This document shows, piece after piece, positions 54,401 through 64,000 of a stretch of 64,000 nt of DNA (its first letter is position 1; the number at the start of each line of letters is the position of its first letter). Both the position numbers and the translations under genes were made by a program. The DNA is taken from positions 53,875,702 to 53,939,701 of the forward strand of contig OZ020307.1 in assembly GCA_963971305.1 (NCBI GenBank), in the 5' to 3' direction. The notes under the pieces were generated by a model. The model saw only the letters and a program-made list of their open reading frames with translations, ran no database searches and was not told where the DNA came from. Origin of the DNA: Arcuatula senhousia (Eukaryota > Mollusca > Bivalvia > Mytilida > Mytilidae).

Positions 54401-55923
54401 ATTCTGCATACCAAATATCAAGAGGCTGTGATGAGCAGTTGCTGATCATGAGATACTGTTATGATTTCTTTTTTGTGTCTGCCTGTCTGCTGCCTGACAT
54501 TAACTATTTCATATTCATAAATTTATTGAAATCAGGCCATGAAGTGACAACTGAGGCTGTAGGATGCTCAATATTCAATGCTAAATTCTAAATATTTTTG
54601 ACAACTAATCTGTTTCTTTATAGAGTTTCATTTGCTTTGATTTCAATGCTTTAGACATGCATTTATAGATTTAAACAATGGTACTAAATATCTTAATGTA
54701 ATTTTATGAAGCTCTTTCTAATAAGCAAATAAATTTGTGATAATAAATTTTCATATAACAAGGACATAGAATGTATCAATTGATTTTGAAAGAACAAGCA
54801 ATGCACAGAGACATATAAAACAAGAAACCTGCAGGATATAAAATTTAAACTTACAGGAACAGAGAATGTATCGTCTATTTGGAACTCAGCTGGTGCGTAA
54901 GGTTGACATTTTAATCTTGTAGAAAGCAGGTTCATAAACATTTTTAAAAGTGGTAAATTTTCTCCTGTTACATTTGACACTTGGAAGATGGGACACATTC
55001 TGAAAAGCAAATGAAACAAATTCATTTCAGTTTATATTGAAATCAAATGTCCTCAGTCCTGTGAACACTACAAAATTGTGGGCATCTATTTTTATGGAAA
55101 TAAATATCATATATGTTTACTCATGAGTTTATGGTTTTATTTATTGACATTATTGAAAGCAATGTAAATTTTCTTATTTGCAGAGAACCCTTAAAAAAAC
55201 ATGAATAATTGGAACCACATCAAAATAATTAATTTCAACTACATACATGTATATGATACATATACATGAATTGTGGTGATTATTTTTCACAAAGAATCAC
55301 TCCAAATTCAATGCTCTCATTTTGTTTTGGAAGAAATGCTATTAACATGATTAATGAAACAACAAGCAAACAATGTTAATGTCACATACAGAAAAATACA
55401 CATGATTTGAAATTGCAATTGGTGCTATGATCATGATGATGTGTAAGTTGTATAAAATCATGCATTTGAAAAGTATGATAGATCAAAAAGATTCTTAAAT
55501 AAGTATGTATATAATTAGAGGAAGATTCTTTATTTCAACCCTAAAAACATATATTTGTGTGTACCAGTGAGTAAGAATTTCGATACAGTTCTGGTTCATG
55601 AATAATAATATTGTAAATTTAAAATCAAGATTTAAGTACACCTGTACCAAACAAAAATACTGTCATCATGTTCATACTAAATACCTTTCAGAAGTGAAAT
55701 TCATTGCTGAGACAACAACGTCATCTTGGTTTTGAACAAGGACAGGAATTTTTCGACAACCAGGTGATTTGAGAACTCTCTGTAGAAGTTTTAATGTTTC
55801 TGCCAGTACGTTAGGTGGACACATGTCAATCTTGGTCACCACGACAAAAACTGGTACACTTAAAGCTAGGGCCAGCCCTAGATGCTCTTTGGTCATTCCT
55901 ATGATACCAGCATTAGACCCAAC
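48029..55923 (-). CDS. GTPBP1: GTP-binding protein 1 (GTPBP1-like), last five coding exons
   Basis: Five exons join in frame to 365 residues: 55685-55923, 54855-54999, 52715-52897, 52020-52155 and 48029-48423. The first holds the second half of a translational-type GTPase domain ([20 protein letters not shown], then [13 protein letters not shown] with the TKID base-recognition motif). Then come a [19 protein letters not shown] segment and elongation-factor-like beta barrels ([75 protein letters not shown]). A low-complexity tail follows. This is the GTPBP1/GTPBP2 family, EF1A-like cytoplasmic GTPases linked to mRNA turnover and ribosome rescue. The P-loop and switch regions are missing: the upstream exons must lie beyond 64000, since nothing was found in 55924-64000. 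All four visible introns have GT-AG borders and carry repeats, including a hAT-like element and family-A elements. Confidence 0.9.
49001..49738 (+). mobile_element. HINE-like element, family A, 167-bp units
   Basis: AATAAAGAAGGAATGTGTCC start; four units with the AAACAGG marker at 49050, 49217, 49384 and 49551 (period exactly 167); end TGCCCCCCGACATGTCGTCG, CGGGGGCATAAAAA. Lies in the last GTPBP1 intron, opposite strand. Confidence 0.75.
49744..50635 (+). mobile_element. HINE-like element, family A variant, 157-bp units
   Basis: AATAAAGAAAGAATGTGTCC start; AAACAGG marker at 49949, 50106, 50263 and 50420 (period exactly 157). A 10-bp-shorter unit with ATTTTGGTATCGATCCAGCC replaces the longer spacer of the 167-bp type. 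GGACGTACGG/GGACGGACGG run, then hairpin and CATAAAAA. It starts 6 bases after the previous element. Confidence 0.75.
50967..51376 (+). mobile_element. HINE-like element, family A variant, short copy
   Basis: Same ends as the copy at 49744 with only two units; GACGGACGGACGGACATG before the hairpin. Confidence 0.75.
51377..52019. other. GTPBP1 intron, nothing else seen
   Basis: AT-rich intron remainder with no recognisable repeat ends. Confidence 0.5.
52020..52155 (-). CDS. GTPBP1: GTPBP1 exon: start of domain 3-like barrel
   Basis: 136 nt. Begins [20 protein letters not shown] and ends RYQAM plus one base (donor ATGG|GTAAGG). A long T run forms the acceptor tract. Confidence 0.85.
52715..52897 (-). 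CDS. GTPBP1: GTPBP1 exon: EF-Tu domain 2-like barrel
   Basis: 183 nt, 61 codons, phase 0 at both ends. It reads [20 protein letters not shown] through [20 protein letters not shown] to SFALKK. Acceptor TTTATTTAG; donor AAAAAG|GTAAGA. Confidence 0.85.
53247..54242. mobile_element. hAT-like non-autonomous element with 7-bp target duplication
   Basis: Ends CAGGGTTCTCCA and TGGAGAACCCTG are exact inverted repeats. TTAAATG flanks both sides (53240-53246 and 54243-54249). CAGGG-type ends with a 7-8-bp duplication fit the hAT superfamily. The subtermini are also partly related (GGACCCGAGCTCCCGAGTCC left; GAGGACTCTCAAG and GGGACTTCC right). No transposase frame. It lies in the GTPBP1 intron between exons at 52897 and 54855. 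Confidence 0.7.
54855..54999 (-). CDS. GTPBP1: GTPBP1 exon: end of G domain, linker
   Basis: Acceptor GCTTTTCAG, completes the split Arg and reads [20 protein letters not shown] to QIDDTFSVP; donor CCT|GTAAGT, phase 0. Confidence 0.85.
55685..55923 (-). CDS. GTPBP1: GTPBP1 exon: G4/G5 part of the GTPase domain
   Basis: Acceptor TCCTTTTAAG, starts in phase 0 at GTTGGGTCTAAT, ends GAAAG|GTATTT with two bases of a split Arg codon. Contains TKID. Minus strand. Confidence 0.85.
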
Positions 55924-56804
55924 CTTAAAAGGACAAAAACAAAAATCTTTCAAGTAAAAAATGGCTGGATTTCATTATTAACAGGTTAGTGAACAACAAA
56001 TTTGCTAATTTTTCCTATATGTTTAACATAAATGAATGCAAAATTTAACTGCACCGAACCAATTTTAACTGGATATTTCCAGTAGGTCTGGCCTAATTTC
56101 AACACTGTGAGATCAAATCCAATGCTTTGGGAAGCCATGCAGATACTATATAACAAATATCAAGGGCTTTGGTTAGTACATTTGTACATTGTAGTTACTA
56201 ATGGCCCTGTCACACTATAACGTTTTAGTCAACGTGTGCCGACGTTTTAGAATATATTTTCAACACGCTGATGTGCGTTGCGTAAGTTTTGTACACGTTA
56301 TGAACACGCTACAAACACGTTAGCAAACGTCAGCGTGCGTTGGTGATTGCTGAGTGCGTCGCAAATTTTTCAACATGCTTAAAATTTCCGACGTTCGCCA
56401 ACATGTTAGAAATAAATTATTCGAACGCTAGGCATAAGTTAGAAGGACATTATACACACGCTGATGTACGCTATGTGGTCGGTGTGCACACGTTGAAATG
56501 CGTTTGACGAACGCTAAGCTAAAAGGAAACTAACGTGTCTAGCGATAATGCAGCGCACGTCTAGCGTCAGTCTAACGACGAAAAAACCTATTCAACGTGT
56601 TTAAAACGTGTACAGAGCGCACCGAGCGTCATTGTAACGAACGAGTAGCGTATCAACCCCAGAATTTTATAAGTTAGATTGAATTACAAGGAGGAAAGTC
56701 AATTTCAAAGCTTCAAATCCTAATTCAAACCTGAAAAAAAAATCTTTAAAAAAAACAATGAACAAAGCCAAAAAAATCTTGAATATAACAAAGATAATGA
56801 AAGA

Positions 56805-57086
56805 AAGAAGCAGAGGTACCAATGGGGTATCCGAATATCAAAAGTCCGAAAGGGCAGAGACAAAACCAGCAAACACCAACAAGAACGGGACAAAAACAGA
56901 CAACATGTAAAACATGGAAACACAAAACAACTGAATATCAATCAACAACGCGAACTCTAGTCGAAACCAGAGTGAACTCAGGTGCTCCGGAAGAGTAAGC
57001 AGTTCCTGCTTGCTATAGCACACCCGTCGCGTTGCCAATAATCCATTCAGCGTGTCAAATCCGGTAAAGGAAGACAAAACAACACC
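56805..57086 (-). repeat. 3' flank of the Penelope-like fragment, a dispersed repeat
   Basis: AAAGTCCGAAAGGGCAGAGA, AACAACGCGAACTCTAGTCG and GTTCCTGCTTGCTATAGCAC recur at 22016-22130 and (the last one) at 60735-60760 (GTTCCTGCTAATTGCTACAG). Confidence 0.45.
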
Positions 57087-57662
57087 CTATGACAAACCAA
57101 CATCTGCACTCATCTGAGAGATCGAAATCCCATATTTGTCTATAAGTGCATGATGTCTTCCGTAAAATTTCTTGAGTGAAGACAGCAACCGAGGAGCAAC
57201 ATAACCCTGTGTGAGCAATTTTTGCGTCAGACGTGTCGCTCTGCTAAGGAAATCGATGTAAGTCCCGCACGCTCTGGAGTAACGAATCAATTGAGATACG
57301 TAAACTCCATAAGCTGGAGCGGACGGAATGTTGCTACACAAGAAGGGGAAGTTGACGATTGGAAAGTTGAAGTCATCACGTTTGTCATAGAGCCTTGTTG
57401 AAAGTCTTCCTTGAGAGTCAATTTCGAGATGTAGATCTAAATATGAAGCAGACTTCCTAGAATCCGTTGTGTCCTTTATCTCAAGCTCCTGTGGATATAT
57501 GAGATGGAGAAAGTCACCAAATCGAGAATTGTTTAGTGAAAGGACATCATCAATATAACGGAACGTGAGGTTGAAAGAGAGAGCTAGTCTACGGTCTTTT
57601 TTGTCTAGAAGAAATTGCAAGAAGTCTGCTTCATATGAATGAAGAAACAAATCAGCAAGCAA
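57087..57662 (-). pseudogene. Penelope-like reverse transcriptase fragment (open 191 codons)
   Basis: The frame contains LADLFLHSYEADFLQFLLD, FRYIDDVLSLNN (the YIDD catalytic box) and SASYLDLHLEIDSQGR. It continues with RLYDKRDDFNFPIVNFPFLC, SNIPSAPAYGVYVSQLIRYS and a C-terminal FYGRHHALIDKYG. This order is characteristic of Penelope-like/related invertebrate RTs. It starts in the middle of the palm, with no finger domain upstream, and ends in a stop without a visible GIY-YIG nuclease, so it is a 5'-truncated copy. It is unusually well preserved compared with the related fragment at 26.9 kb. The class assignment is from memory of the motif order. Confidence 0.6.
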
Positions 57663-57779
57663 AGGTGCTTAGTGAGCACGCTAACATACCCCACGCGTGC
57701 TGCTAATGGACTATCAATATTATCCTTGAGGAATTAGTATTGAGCTACAGGAATCAATAATATTGAATGATTGTAAAAG

Positions 57780-58388
57780 TGAATGTGCAAGTATTTGAAT
57801 ATCATAACAAAGTTATGTCAAATTTCTTAATCCAAAGAGCCATAACTCCGACAAAAATTTGGGGATAAAAAATTCCTTGTAATTTGCACAACTACATATC
57901 GTGTACTTCTTGCATACTAAGTTTCATTAAATTCTGTTCAGTAGTTTTAGAGGAGTTGCGATTACAAACTGTAATCATGATTTTCTGCAAATTTCTAAGT
58001 CCAAAGGGCCATAACTCCCACAAAAATTTGCGAATCAAAAATTCCTGGTAACATGCACAACTACATATGGTGTTCTTCTTGCATACCAAGTTTCGTTAAA
58101 TTCTGTTCAGTAGTTTAAGAGGAGTTGCGATTACAAACTGTAATCATGATTTTCTGCAAATTTCTAAGTCCAAAGGGCCATAACTCCCACAAAAATTTGC
58201 GAATCAAAAATTCCCAGTAACATGCACAACTACATATGGTGTTCTTCTTGCATACCAAGTTTCGTTAAATTCTGTTCAGTAGTTTAAGAGGAGTTGCGAT
58301 TACAAACTTTGATCACAGACTGACGGACGGACGGACGGACCAGTCAAAAACATTATACCCTTCGCAACTTCGTTGCGTGGGGTATAAT
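57780..58388 (+). repeat. HINE-like element, three 169-bp units
   Basis: Marker TTTCTTAATCC/TTTCTAAGTCC at 57823, 57992 and 58161 (period exactly 169). Each unit ends ACCAAGTTTC(A/G)TTAAATT, then CTGTTCAGTAGTTT. Then GACGGACGGACGGACGGACC and a hairpin TATACCCTTCGCAACTTCGT...TGCGTGGGGTATAAT. It is the same family as the inverted repeat at 1405-1910. Confidence 0.6.
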
Positions 58389-59289
58389 TAGATGGTCTGG
58401 AATTGAAAGAAATTCTTGCAAATTGTAATACACCTGTCCTGTTTTCAGTGGACATTTTTTTGGTAGAAAAATACTCAAAAAACAAGTAACGACAGTCTAA
58501 CTTCAATACTCATTTGAAATAATGTGTATTTTGAATATTCAATAAGCACACGCGTTTTTCTCTATTAAGGACATCCGTCATGCTGTCTGCCATCATTTAG
58601 GATTAGTCATCTACAGACCGGTATTTCTTACATGTATATACTCATTTGAGATTTTGAGAGTTTGTGAACAAGCGCATGCATTCCTCTCTGTATATTTTTG
58701 ACATATCAAAATATAAAATCAACACTTTATTTTATTCTTTTAAACTGAGTGCAAAAATCATCACTTTTGGTTAAAAAACGGCTTTAGAATAAGTATACAT
58801 TCATATTACCAGAACGCTGAAAACCAATATTTTTATAACGAAACTAAATTTCTATAATTATTAATTAATCCAGCAATACATTTAAGCCAGATAAAAGATC
58901 TATTTGGGCTATTACGAAATGATATTAAAGAAATGAACAGAAATCCTAGGTCTCCCCACCGAGAAAAAAAAATATAAGTTAGACTAACGCTATGAATGCG
59001 TTCTGCAGTCGTCACACATGCGCTAGGCAAACGTCAAGTACGCCGGATGAATGCTATAGATAAGTTTTGAATAAGTTTGTCGTGCGTTGCAGGTAGTTAG
59101 TCTGACGCTTTGTGGTAGTTCACTGAGATATTTTTTGAAACTTTTTACAGCGACTCCCAACGTGTTCCAACGTTTTAGAAAATTATTCGAACGTTCGACA
59201 CACGTTGGCTAAAACGTTATAGTGTGACAGGGCCATAAGGAAACTAACATTTTTTTTCTAAAAATCAAAGATCATTGTACTTGTGTAAT

Positions 59290-59560
59290 GTGTATTGTGG
59301 GTTTTATTTTTTCATGTTGTTGCCGTCTCCAGAGTAATCATGTGTAATCATGACGTAATCATGATTACTTGGACAAACATAATCATAAGCAATCGATTAC
59401 TCCTGAAAATTTGAGTAATCATGATGTAATCGATTACATTTTTCAGGCCATGTAATCATAATGTAATCAATTGCATTTTAAAGCAATCAACACCAACCAT
59501 CTTCTGTATTTTGGGTTTTATTTTTTAATGTTGTTGCCGTCTCTAGAGTAATCCAACCTA
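59290..59560. repeat. Direct duplication around an ATCATGATTAC-rich stretch
   Basis: GTTGTTGCCGTCTCCAGAGT at 59319 and GTTGTTGCCGTCTCTAGAGT at 59531 are direct copies with matching upstream text. The stretch between holds many GTAATCATGAT / ATCGATTAC half-palindromes. Confidence 0.45.
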
Positions 59561-59607
59561 AAGCTCTTATTTAAATCATATACACCACCATCAGCGTGAA
59601 TTTTAAT

Positions 59608-59750
59608 TTCACCACGCCACACCCGGCCAGCACCTCGGTGGCGCCACACATATTTTCACCGTGGCGCCACGATCTGTGACTCCACGATAGCTCTCGGTGG
59701 AGGCGGTAACATCGTGGCGATAGCGTGGTGAATGTAATGTGAGAATGACG
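59608..59750. repeat. GC-rich inverted-repeat stretch (CACCACG/CGTGGTG)
   Basis: TTCACCACGCCAC at the left and GCGTGGTGAA at the right enclose further GTGGCGCCAC and CCACGAT/ATCGTGG pairs. It is GC-rich compared with its surroundings and sits about 90 bp upstream of a 92-codon frame. It may be a small MITE or a regulatory palindrome. Confidence 0.35.
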
Positions 59751-59840
59751 TACCGTGGAGCCGACTGTCTATCAATCAATAATCGGGAATCATTTAATTT
59801 CTTGTCATTGTTTCATAAATAGTTTAACAGTGGTGACAAG

Positions 59841-60119
59841 ATGTCTGAAACTGTAATTGAAATGTGTCAATCAAAAAGGTCAAATTTTATTTACGATCTG
59901 AAAAGAATTGAATTCGCATGTGAGATCGTAAATGGTATGTACTTTGGATGGGTATATAGCCGAAATGTTAAAATCTTTATCTCTCAAATTTCTAATGTGC
60001 TAGTGGTTTGTGAACCTGTAAAAACGGTTAAGCATTCCATTTCACATGAATTTAGGATTAAAGAGGATAGAGCGGCAGAACTTTTTCGGGAATGTTATGA
60101 CCATTCAATCATTGCGTGA
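59841..60119 (+). CDS. Unrecognised 92-residue frame
   Basis: MSETVIEMCQSKRSNFIYDL start; contains EIVNGMYFGWVYSRNVKIFI and a charged C-terminus (FRIKEDRAAELFRECYDH). The composition is protein-like and not low-complexity. No signal peptide, no family recognised. It lies in the presumed GTPBP1 upstream intron on the opposite strand. No TATA box or poly(A) signal was convincing. May be a small gene or a transposon-borne frame. Confidence 0.25.
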   Translation: MSETVIEMCQSKRSNFIYDLKRIEFACEIVNGMYFGWVYSRNVKIFISQISNVLVVCEPVKTVKHSISHEFRIKEDRAAELFRECYDHSIIA

Positions 60120-60129
60120 AATTATTACA

Positions 60130-63100
60130 ATTGTTGTTGTCAAAAATTAAATATTATTTGTACAATTGTTATATTTGAAACCGATTTCTTCTCTTTACTT
60201 TACACCACCACCGGAAATGTATTATCGGACTAGTAAAGAATGAATGCATATACTTCAAACGATGTTGATGCAAGTTATTGCTATATATTATATGTATTAC
60301 TTAAACCCCAAAAAGCTCTAATTCAAATGAAACAAATAAGGCGTTCGAATGTTGCACAAGTCGGAAAAGTCGGATATACAATTAGAAGACAAATTCTGCA
60401 TTGAAATTGCTATCATCAATGCGAACGAAAAACTCATGGCGAATTTTAGTATATCGTTATTCTTCCTTCGTCTATCTAAAATATTTTCCTTTCTTTCCTC
60501 GGAGCTCTTACTTCACTTAAATCAATGTAGCTGCTTAATATTGGCATGCCAATGTTTTATTTTTGATACCACACTCTAAAAAGCGGCAAATTGGATAAAC
60601 CAAACCGACGCCCTTTTTTAGCCTATGATGTGACTGCGTGGCATATCTACTTGAATTTTCTTGTGTAAACTTGCTGAGTTATCATATAATCCCACAACTT
60701 AAATGCTAAATTAAAAAAAAATCATATTTGCCAAGTTCCTGCTAATTGCTACAGCACACCCGTCCCGCTGCCGATTTCAATTCCCATTTTAGTTACAGCT
60801 ACACAGTGGCGGACCCGGGGTTTGAACCCCCTTATTCTCAGAAAATTAGTTATTTTCGTGTGGATTTTCGGCCAAATTTGTCTTAAAACACCTCTGCATG
60901 CATACGTTATATCCAGCAATCTTCTAAAATACAAACAAAGATATAGTTTTGTGAAGACCTAAAGATGTATTCGTTTTTCCAAAGAAAAAAAAAACACTTT
61001 AAAAATCAAATTAAAAAAATGAAGAAAATCGTATAGGGGTACAATCTAATCATCAACTGCCTTTAATTATAATTAATTATAAGACACATATGTCAGAAAC
61101 AAAGGCCTGAGCACAGGGTATTATCGGCCAAGCTTATACCGCTGGGAAACTGAAGACAGTCCAAAAAATTAACAGTGCTCGATTTTTTTACAAAGAAGAT
61201 GACAATAGGAGAAAAAGGTAGACAGCCAACTAGGATTAGACCACTGTCTTCCACTTCCAGACCATCTTATGTCCTTTTCTTTGTTATAAATTAAACAGTC
61301 ATTTTTTGGGGGGGGTCAAGTTTGCTTGCGTTAATGATAGCTGGTGATATCCCATACGGGCTTAAGTTGGTTTCTTTTTATTTGATTTAATTTTTAAAAA
61401 TCGAAGTTAAGATACATGCATGCAATACACATTTCGAACGTTTGAGGGTCCTTGTGAGAATAACAAATATACAGGAAATGGGCTGACCTGTAGCACTGCG
61501 GGAGGTAACAGATAAACAGGTAGTCTTCTTGTAAGTACTTTCATCTTCATTTCATTACGCCATAAGAATGTTACAATTAACAATTAGTTTCGTTTAGCCA
61601 TAAAAATCTCCATTCCTTGTTTCTACTTTTTAAAATTTTAAGCAAGTTCTTTTAATTAAAACATAATTATAGTATGGATTTGCTTCTACTTTTATGCATT
61701 TGATCTGTTATGCATGGGTAAAGAAAAGCAATAAACATCATGAACATTAAGAATGCCGCTATAATTCAAATAAGAAATTAGAATTTATCATACACATTCA
61801 TGCATCTAAAGGTACTGCTATGCTTGAACTATTAGTACGAAAGACGGTGATCCGCAGCACACAAATACCACCCCCCCCAAATCCCTCCATCAAATGTAAA
61901 ATAGGAGTTGCACATTTACATCATGTCATAAACATTCTGTGAAATGAAAACTCTGCTAGAGGTGTAATGGTCGGACAGAATTTTTTTTTTACTACTTACC
62001 TCCACTTTTTAGTCTTTTTCGGTTTGCTTGTGCTAAAGCTTTTAGTTATTAGAATTTAAGTATATGATCGGCATATTCTGTTTTTTTTGTTGTTGTTTTC
62101 TTTGGGGGGGTTTACATAATTTTAAAAAGTTATACTTCAATGTTTAACACGTCATGTTATATGCAAAGGGCATTATTTTGTTACCTTTTAAGCGGTGTCC
62201 CTTAGAAATTTTATCTAAAAACGTAAACTTAGTTCAACTTAACTTATTTTATTGCCTATCGGATCATTTGAAATATATACGTTGTACCACAGACCACTGA
62301 CAATGATGATGTAAGTCTTAAAATAAGTCCGAATTTCTTTATCAATTTTCTTATTTAAAAATATTAATTCTATTTTTTGTCGTTGAAGTTTTCTTTATAT
62401 TTTGATCTGATTTTGATGGGCGCACTCATTTGAAAGACTTGGTAATTGGTAATTCAAAACAGCGAAGTTATATTAAATGTATGTGTGACTAATTAACTAA
62501 CGGCTACCGGTCCATTCTCGGTCCAAGACAGGTACCGTAATATACATGATACATGTTATTCACAATAAACATTCTGTCTACTGGGGGCAACTCTCAGCAG
62601 GATAATTCTAATCAGACTGTCAGCAGGGCAACTAGGATTAAATGACGATATTTCAGAGGCAGATCCAGATAATTCCGATAAGGGTGTGCATTTTGTGGAA
62701 ATCTACACAAAAAGTAAATTTCGGAGTGAGTCCATCGCTACATTTTCAGATTAACAGTATGTCAAGTTATGTATAAAAGTTTGTTTCCTAATGGAAATTA
62801 TTTCTATAAACAATAGATTTCACGGGGTGTTGGTGTTTGTGGGTACTACCTATGATTTAGGGTATACCTGTGCCGTTGGCCATCTCTGAATCGAACCCTT
62901 TTAGCATCAATTTCGACAACATACCCTGACATACCAGTGGACATCGTATACCATACCGGTACCGTGTTATGACCGTGTCAAACATGCTTTTATGTAGTTT
63001 TCTGTAAATTCATAGCCATTCTGAGGAGATTCACACAGGAAGAACATTTTGAGCTTAACTAGATTAGGAACTACCATTCTATCAGTCTTCTCATGTTATA

Positions 63101-63460
63101 ATTTCATGTTTATTTTATTAAACTGACAAAACTCGTCTCGTTTACAATACTATTTAACATCTGCTTTAACATTTTGTTAACCCTGTTGGAAACAGCTTGG
63201 CTGAATTTATAACCCTGTTGTACACCCTAAAGACTGATTAAACGGGCCTTATATTGCAGCACCAGTGACCAGTACCATTGGTAACGTTTAATGAGAAGGT
63301 TACCCCCCTTTTAGTGATTTTGCTTCTATCCATTTAAAATGCACCATTATATCCTACAAACTCTTATTTTTTTTTAATGTATTCTGGATTGTCTTCTCGT
63401 GCTATATATGACTAAATGTACTTTGCCTGATGACCACGAAGAAAAAACAAAACAAACGGG
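60130..63460. other. No gene seen; few repeat fragments
   Basis: AT-rich sequence. Fragments of the GGCGGATCCAG MITE (60805-60900, 62655-62725) and of the Penelope-tail repeat (60730-60770) occur. The GTPBP1 exons coding for the P-loop were looked for on the minus strand and not found. Confidence 0.4.
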
Positions 63461-63464
63461 TACA

Positions 63465-63610
63465 TAAGGGAGCGACCATTTGATTTTTATTGGGGGGGGG
63501 GGCTATGGTGAAATTTGAAATAAAAAGGCAGGATGGCAAAATGCCAGAAATAAAAAGGCAGAACAGTGCTTTGAGTAAAAAAAAAAGACAGAATGTTATT
63601 TTTGGCTAAA
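63465..63610. repeat. G-run MITE fragment
   Basis: AGGGAGCGACCATTTGATTT followed by GGGGGGGGGG and GGCTATGGTGAAATTTGAAA; second copy at 32225-32350. Confidence 0.4.
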
Positions 63611-63652
63611 ATATTTATAGTTACTTCAAAAAAAATTGGGTGCACAGGCGCG

Positions 63653-64000
63653 CAAACTAGATTACTGACAAAGTCAGAAAGGGCCCAGCGGCAAAAAATC
63701 CAAGTGTTTTCAAAATAATATTAAATATGATTATAACCACTAAGGCATAATCCATGGAATGTGTAAGAACATTCTGAGCTGTATTGTGAATAGCCTTTGA
63801 GTTTTATTGTTCAAAAATTCCAATTCTCAAAATCTGTGATTTTTTTCCAAAAATATTAAACAGATTTGCACGAAATTTTAATATGCAAATCATGACATGC
63901 TACTTACCAGCTGTGCAAAGTTTCAGAACTGTACTGTTAACAGTTGTTGAGTATTAGTGTTCACGAAGTCCAATTCTCAAAATCTGTGAGTTTTCGATAA
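63653..64000 (+). mobile_element. HINE-like family E, cut by the window end
   Basis: AACTAGATTACTGACAAAGT start with AGAAAGGGCCCAGCGG, then two units with CCAATTCTCAAAATCTGTG. It is colinear with 46062-46427 and runs off the right edge. Confidence 0.55.

Larger units (their letters stand above)
56202..59235. mobile_element. Harbinger-like inverted-repeat element with TAA duplication
   Basis: TGGCCCTGTCACACTATAAC, then GTTTTAG, on the left is exactly mirrored at the right end (to 59235); similarity continues for about 20 more bases. TAA flanks both ends (56199-56201, 59236-59238). The outer 450 and 280 bp are filled with ACGTT/AACGT-containing motifs. The middle contains later insertions: a Penelope-like fragment (56800-57680) and a HINE-like repeat (57780-58388). 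TWA duplication suggests PIF/Harbinger; no transposase seen. Lies in the upstream intron of GTPBP1. Confidence 0.7.

Overview
The window reads as nuclear DNA of a marine bivalve, most likely a mytilid mussel. This is inferred from its AT-rich composition, intron-rich genes, a secreted C1q-domain gene (a family greatly expanded in bivalves), and very many bivalve-style non-autonomous repeats with tandem-repeat cores and GACGG-type microsatellites. No operons, bacterial genes, CRISPR arrays, tRNA or rRNA genes were seen.

Host genes. (1) 265-445 (+): last coding exon of an unrecognised gene that enters from the left. (2) 2229-2873 (-): a C2H2 zinc-finger protein with about seven fingers. (3) 11817-14580 (-): the first two exons of a secreted coiled-coil protein of the C1q-like type; no C1q exon was found downstream. 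(4) 24344-30987 (+): a complete small C1q-domain gene (118-nt signal-peptide exon, 18-nt microexon, 377-nt C1q exon, poly(A) signal). (5) 48029-55923 (-): the last five coding exons of a GTPBP1-type GTP-binding protein; its N-terminal exons lie more than 8 kb upstream, outside the window. Genes 3 and 4 are head to head, with retroelements between them.

Mobile DNA dominates. At 16058-19568 lies a tyrosine-recombinase-type retroelement (Ngaro/PAT-like) with a split-direct-repeat layout A1-ORF-B1-A2-B2, an intact gag-like ORF and a broken, truncated reverse transcriptase. Remnants of Penelope-like (26890-27215, 57087-57662) and LINE-type (21700-22600, 25276-25560) reverse transcriptases are present. 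Inverted-repeat DNA elements include a hAT-like one with a 7-bp target duplication (53247-54242), a Harbinger-like one with TAA duplications (56202-59235), small MITEs, and several fold-back elements filled with short palindromic motifs.

The most striking part is 34.5-51.4 kb: a Russian-doll cluster of short elements resembling Helentron-associated elements (HINEs, including the bivalve 'pearl' type). I label the families here A (GCCCCCGC), B (CTCGCCTG), C (ACGACCGC), D (GCTCACCTGG) and E. In families A-D a short motif near the 5' end is repeated as one arm of a 3' hairpin. The interior holds 150-175-bp tandem repeats, a GACGG or GACGAC run precedes the hairpin, and the element ends in TAAAA or CAAAA. 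Several insertions can be proved inside the window because an uninterrupted sibling copy shows the empty site. Dispersed copies of similar design occur throughout the rest of the window. Coordinates of repeat ends were read by eye and may be off by a few bases.
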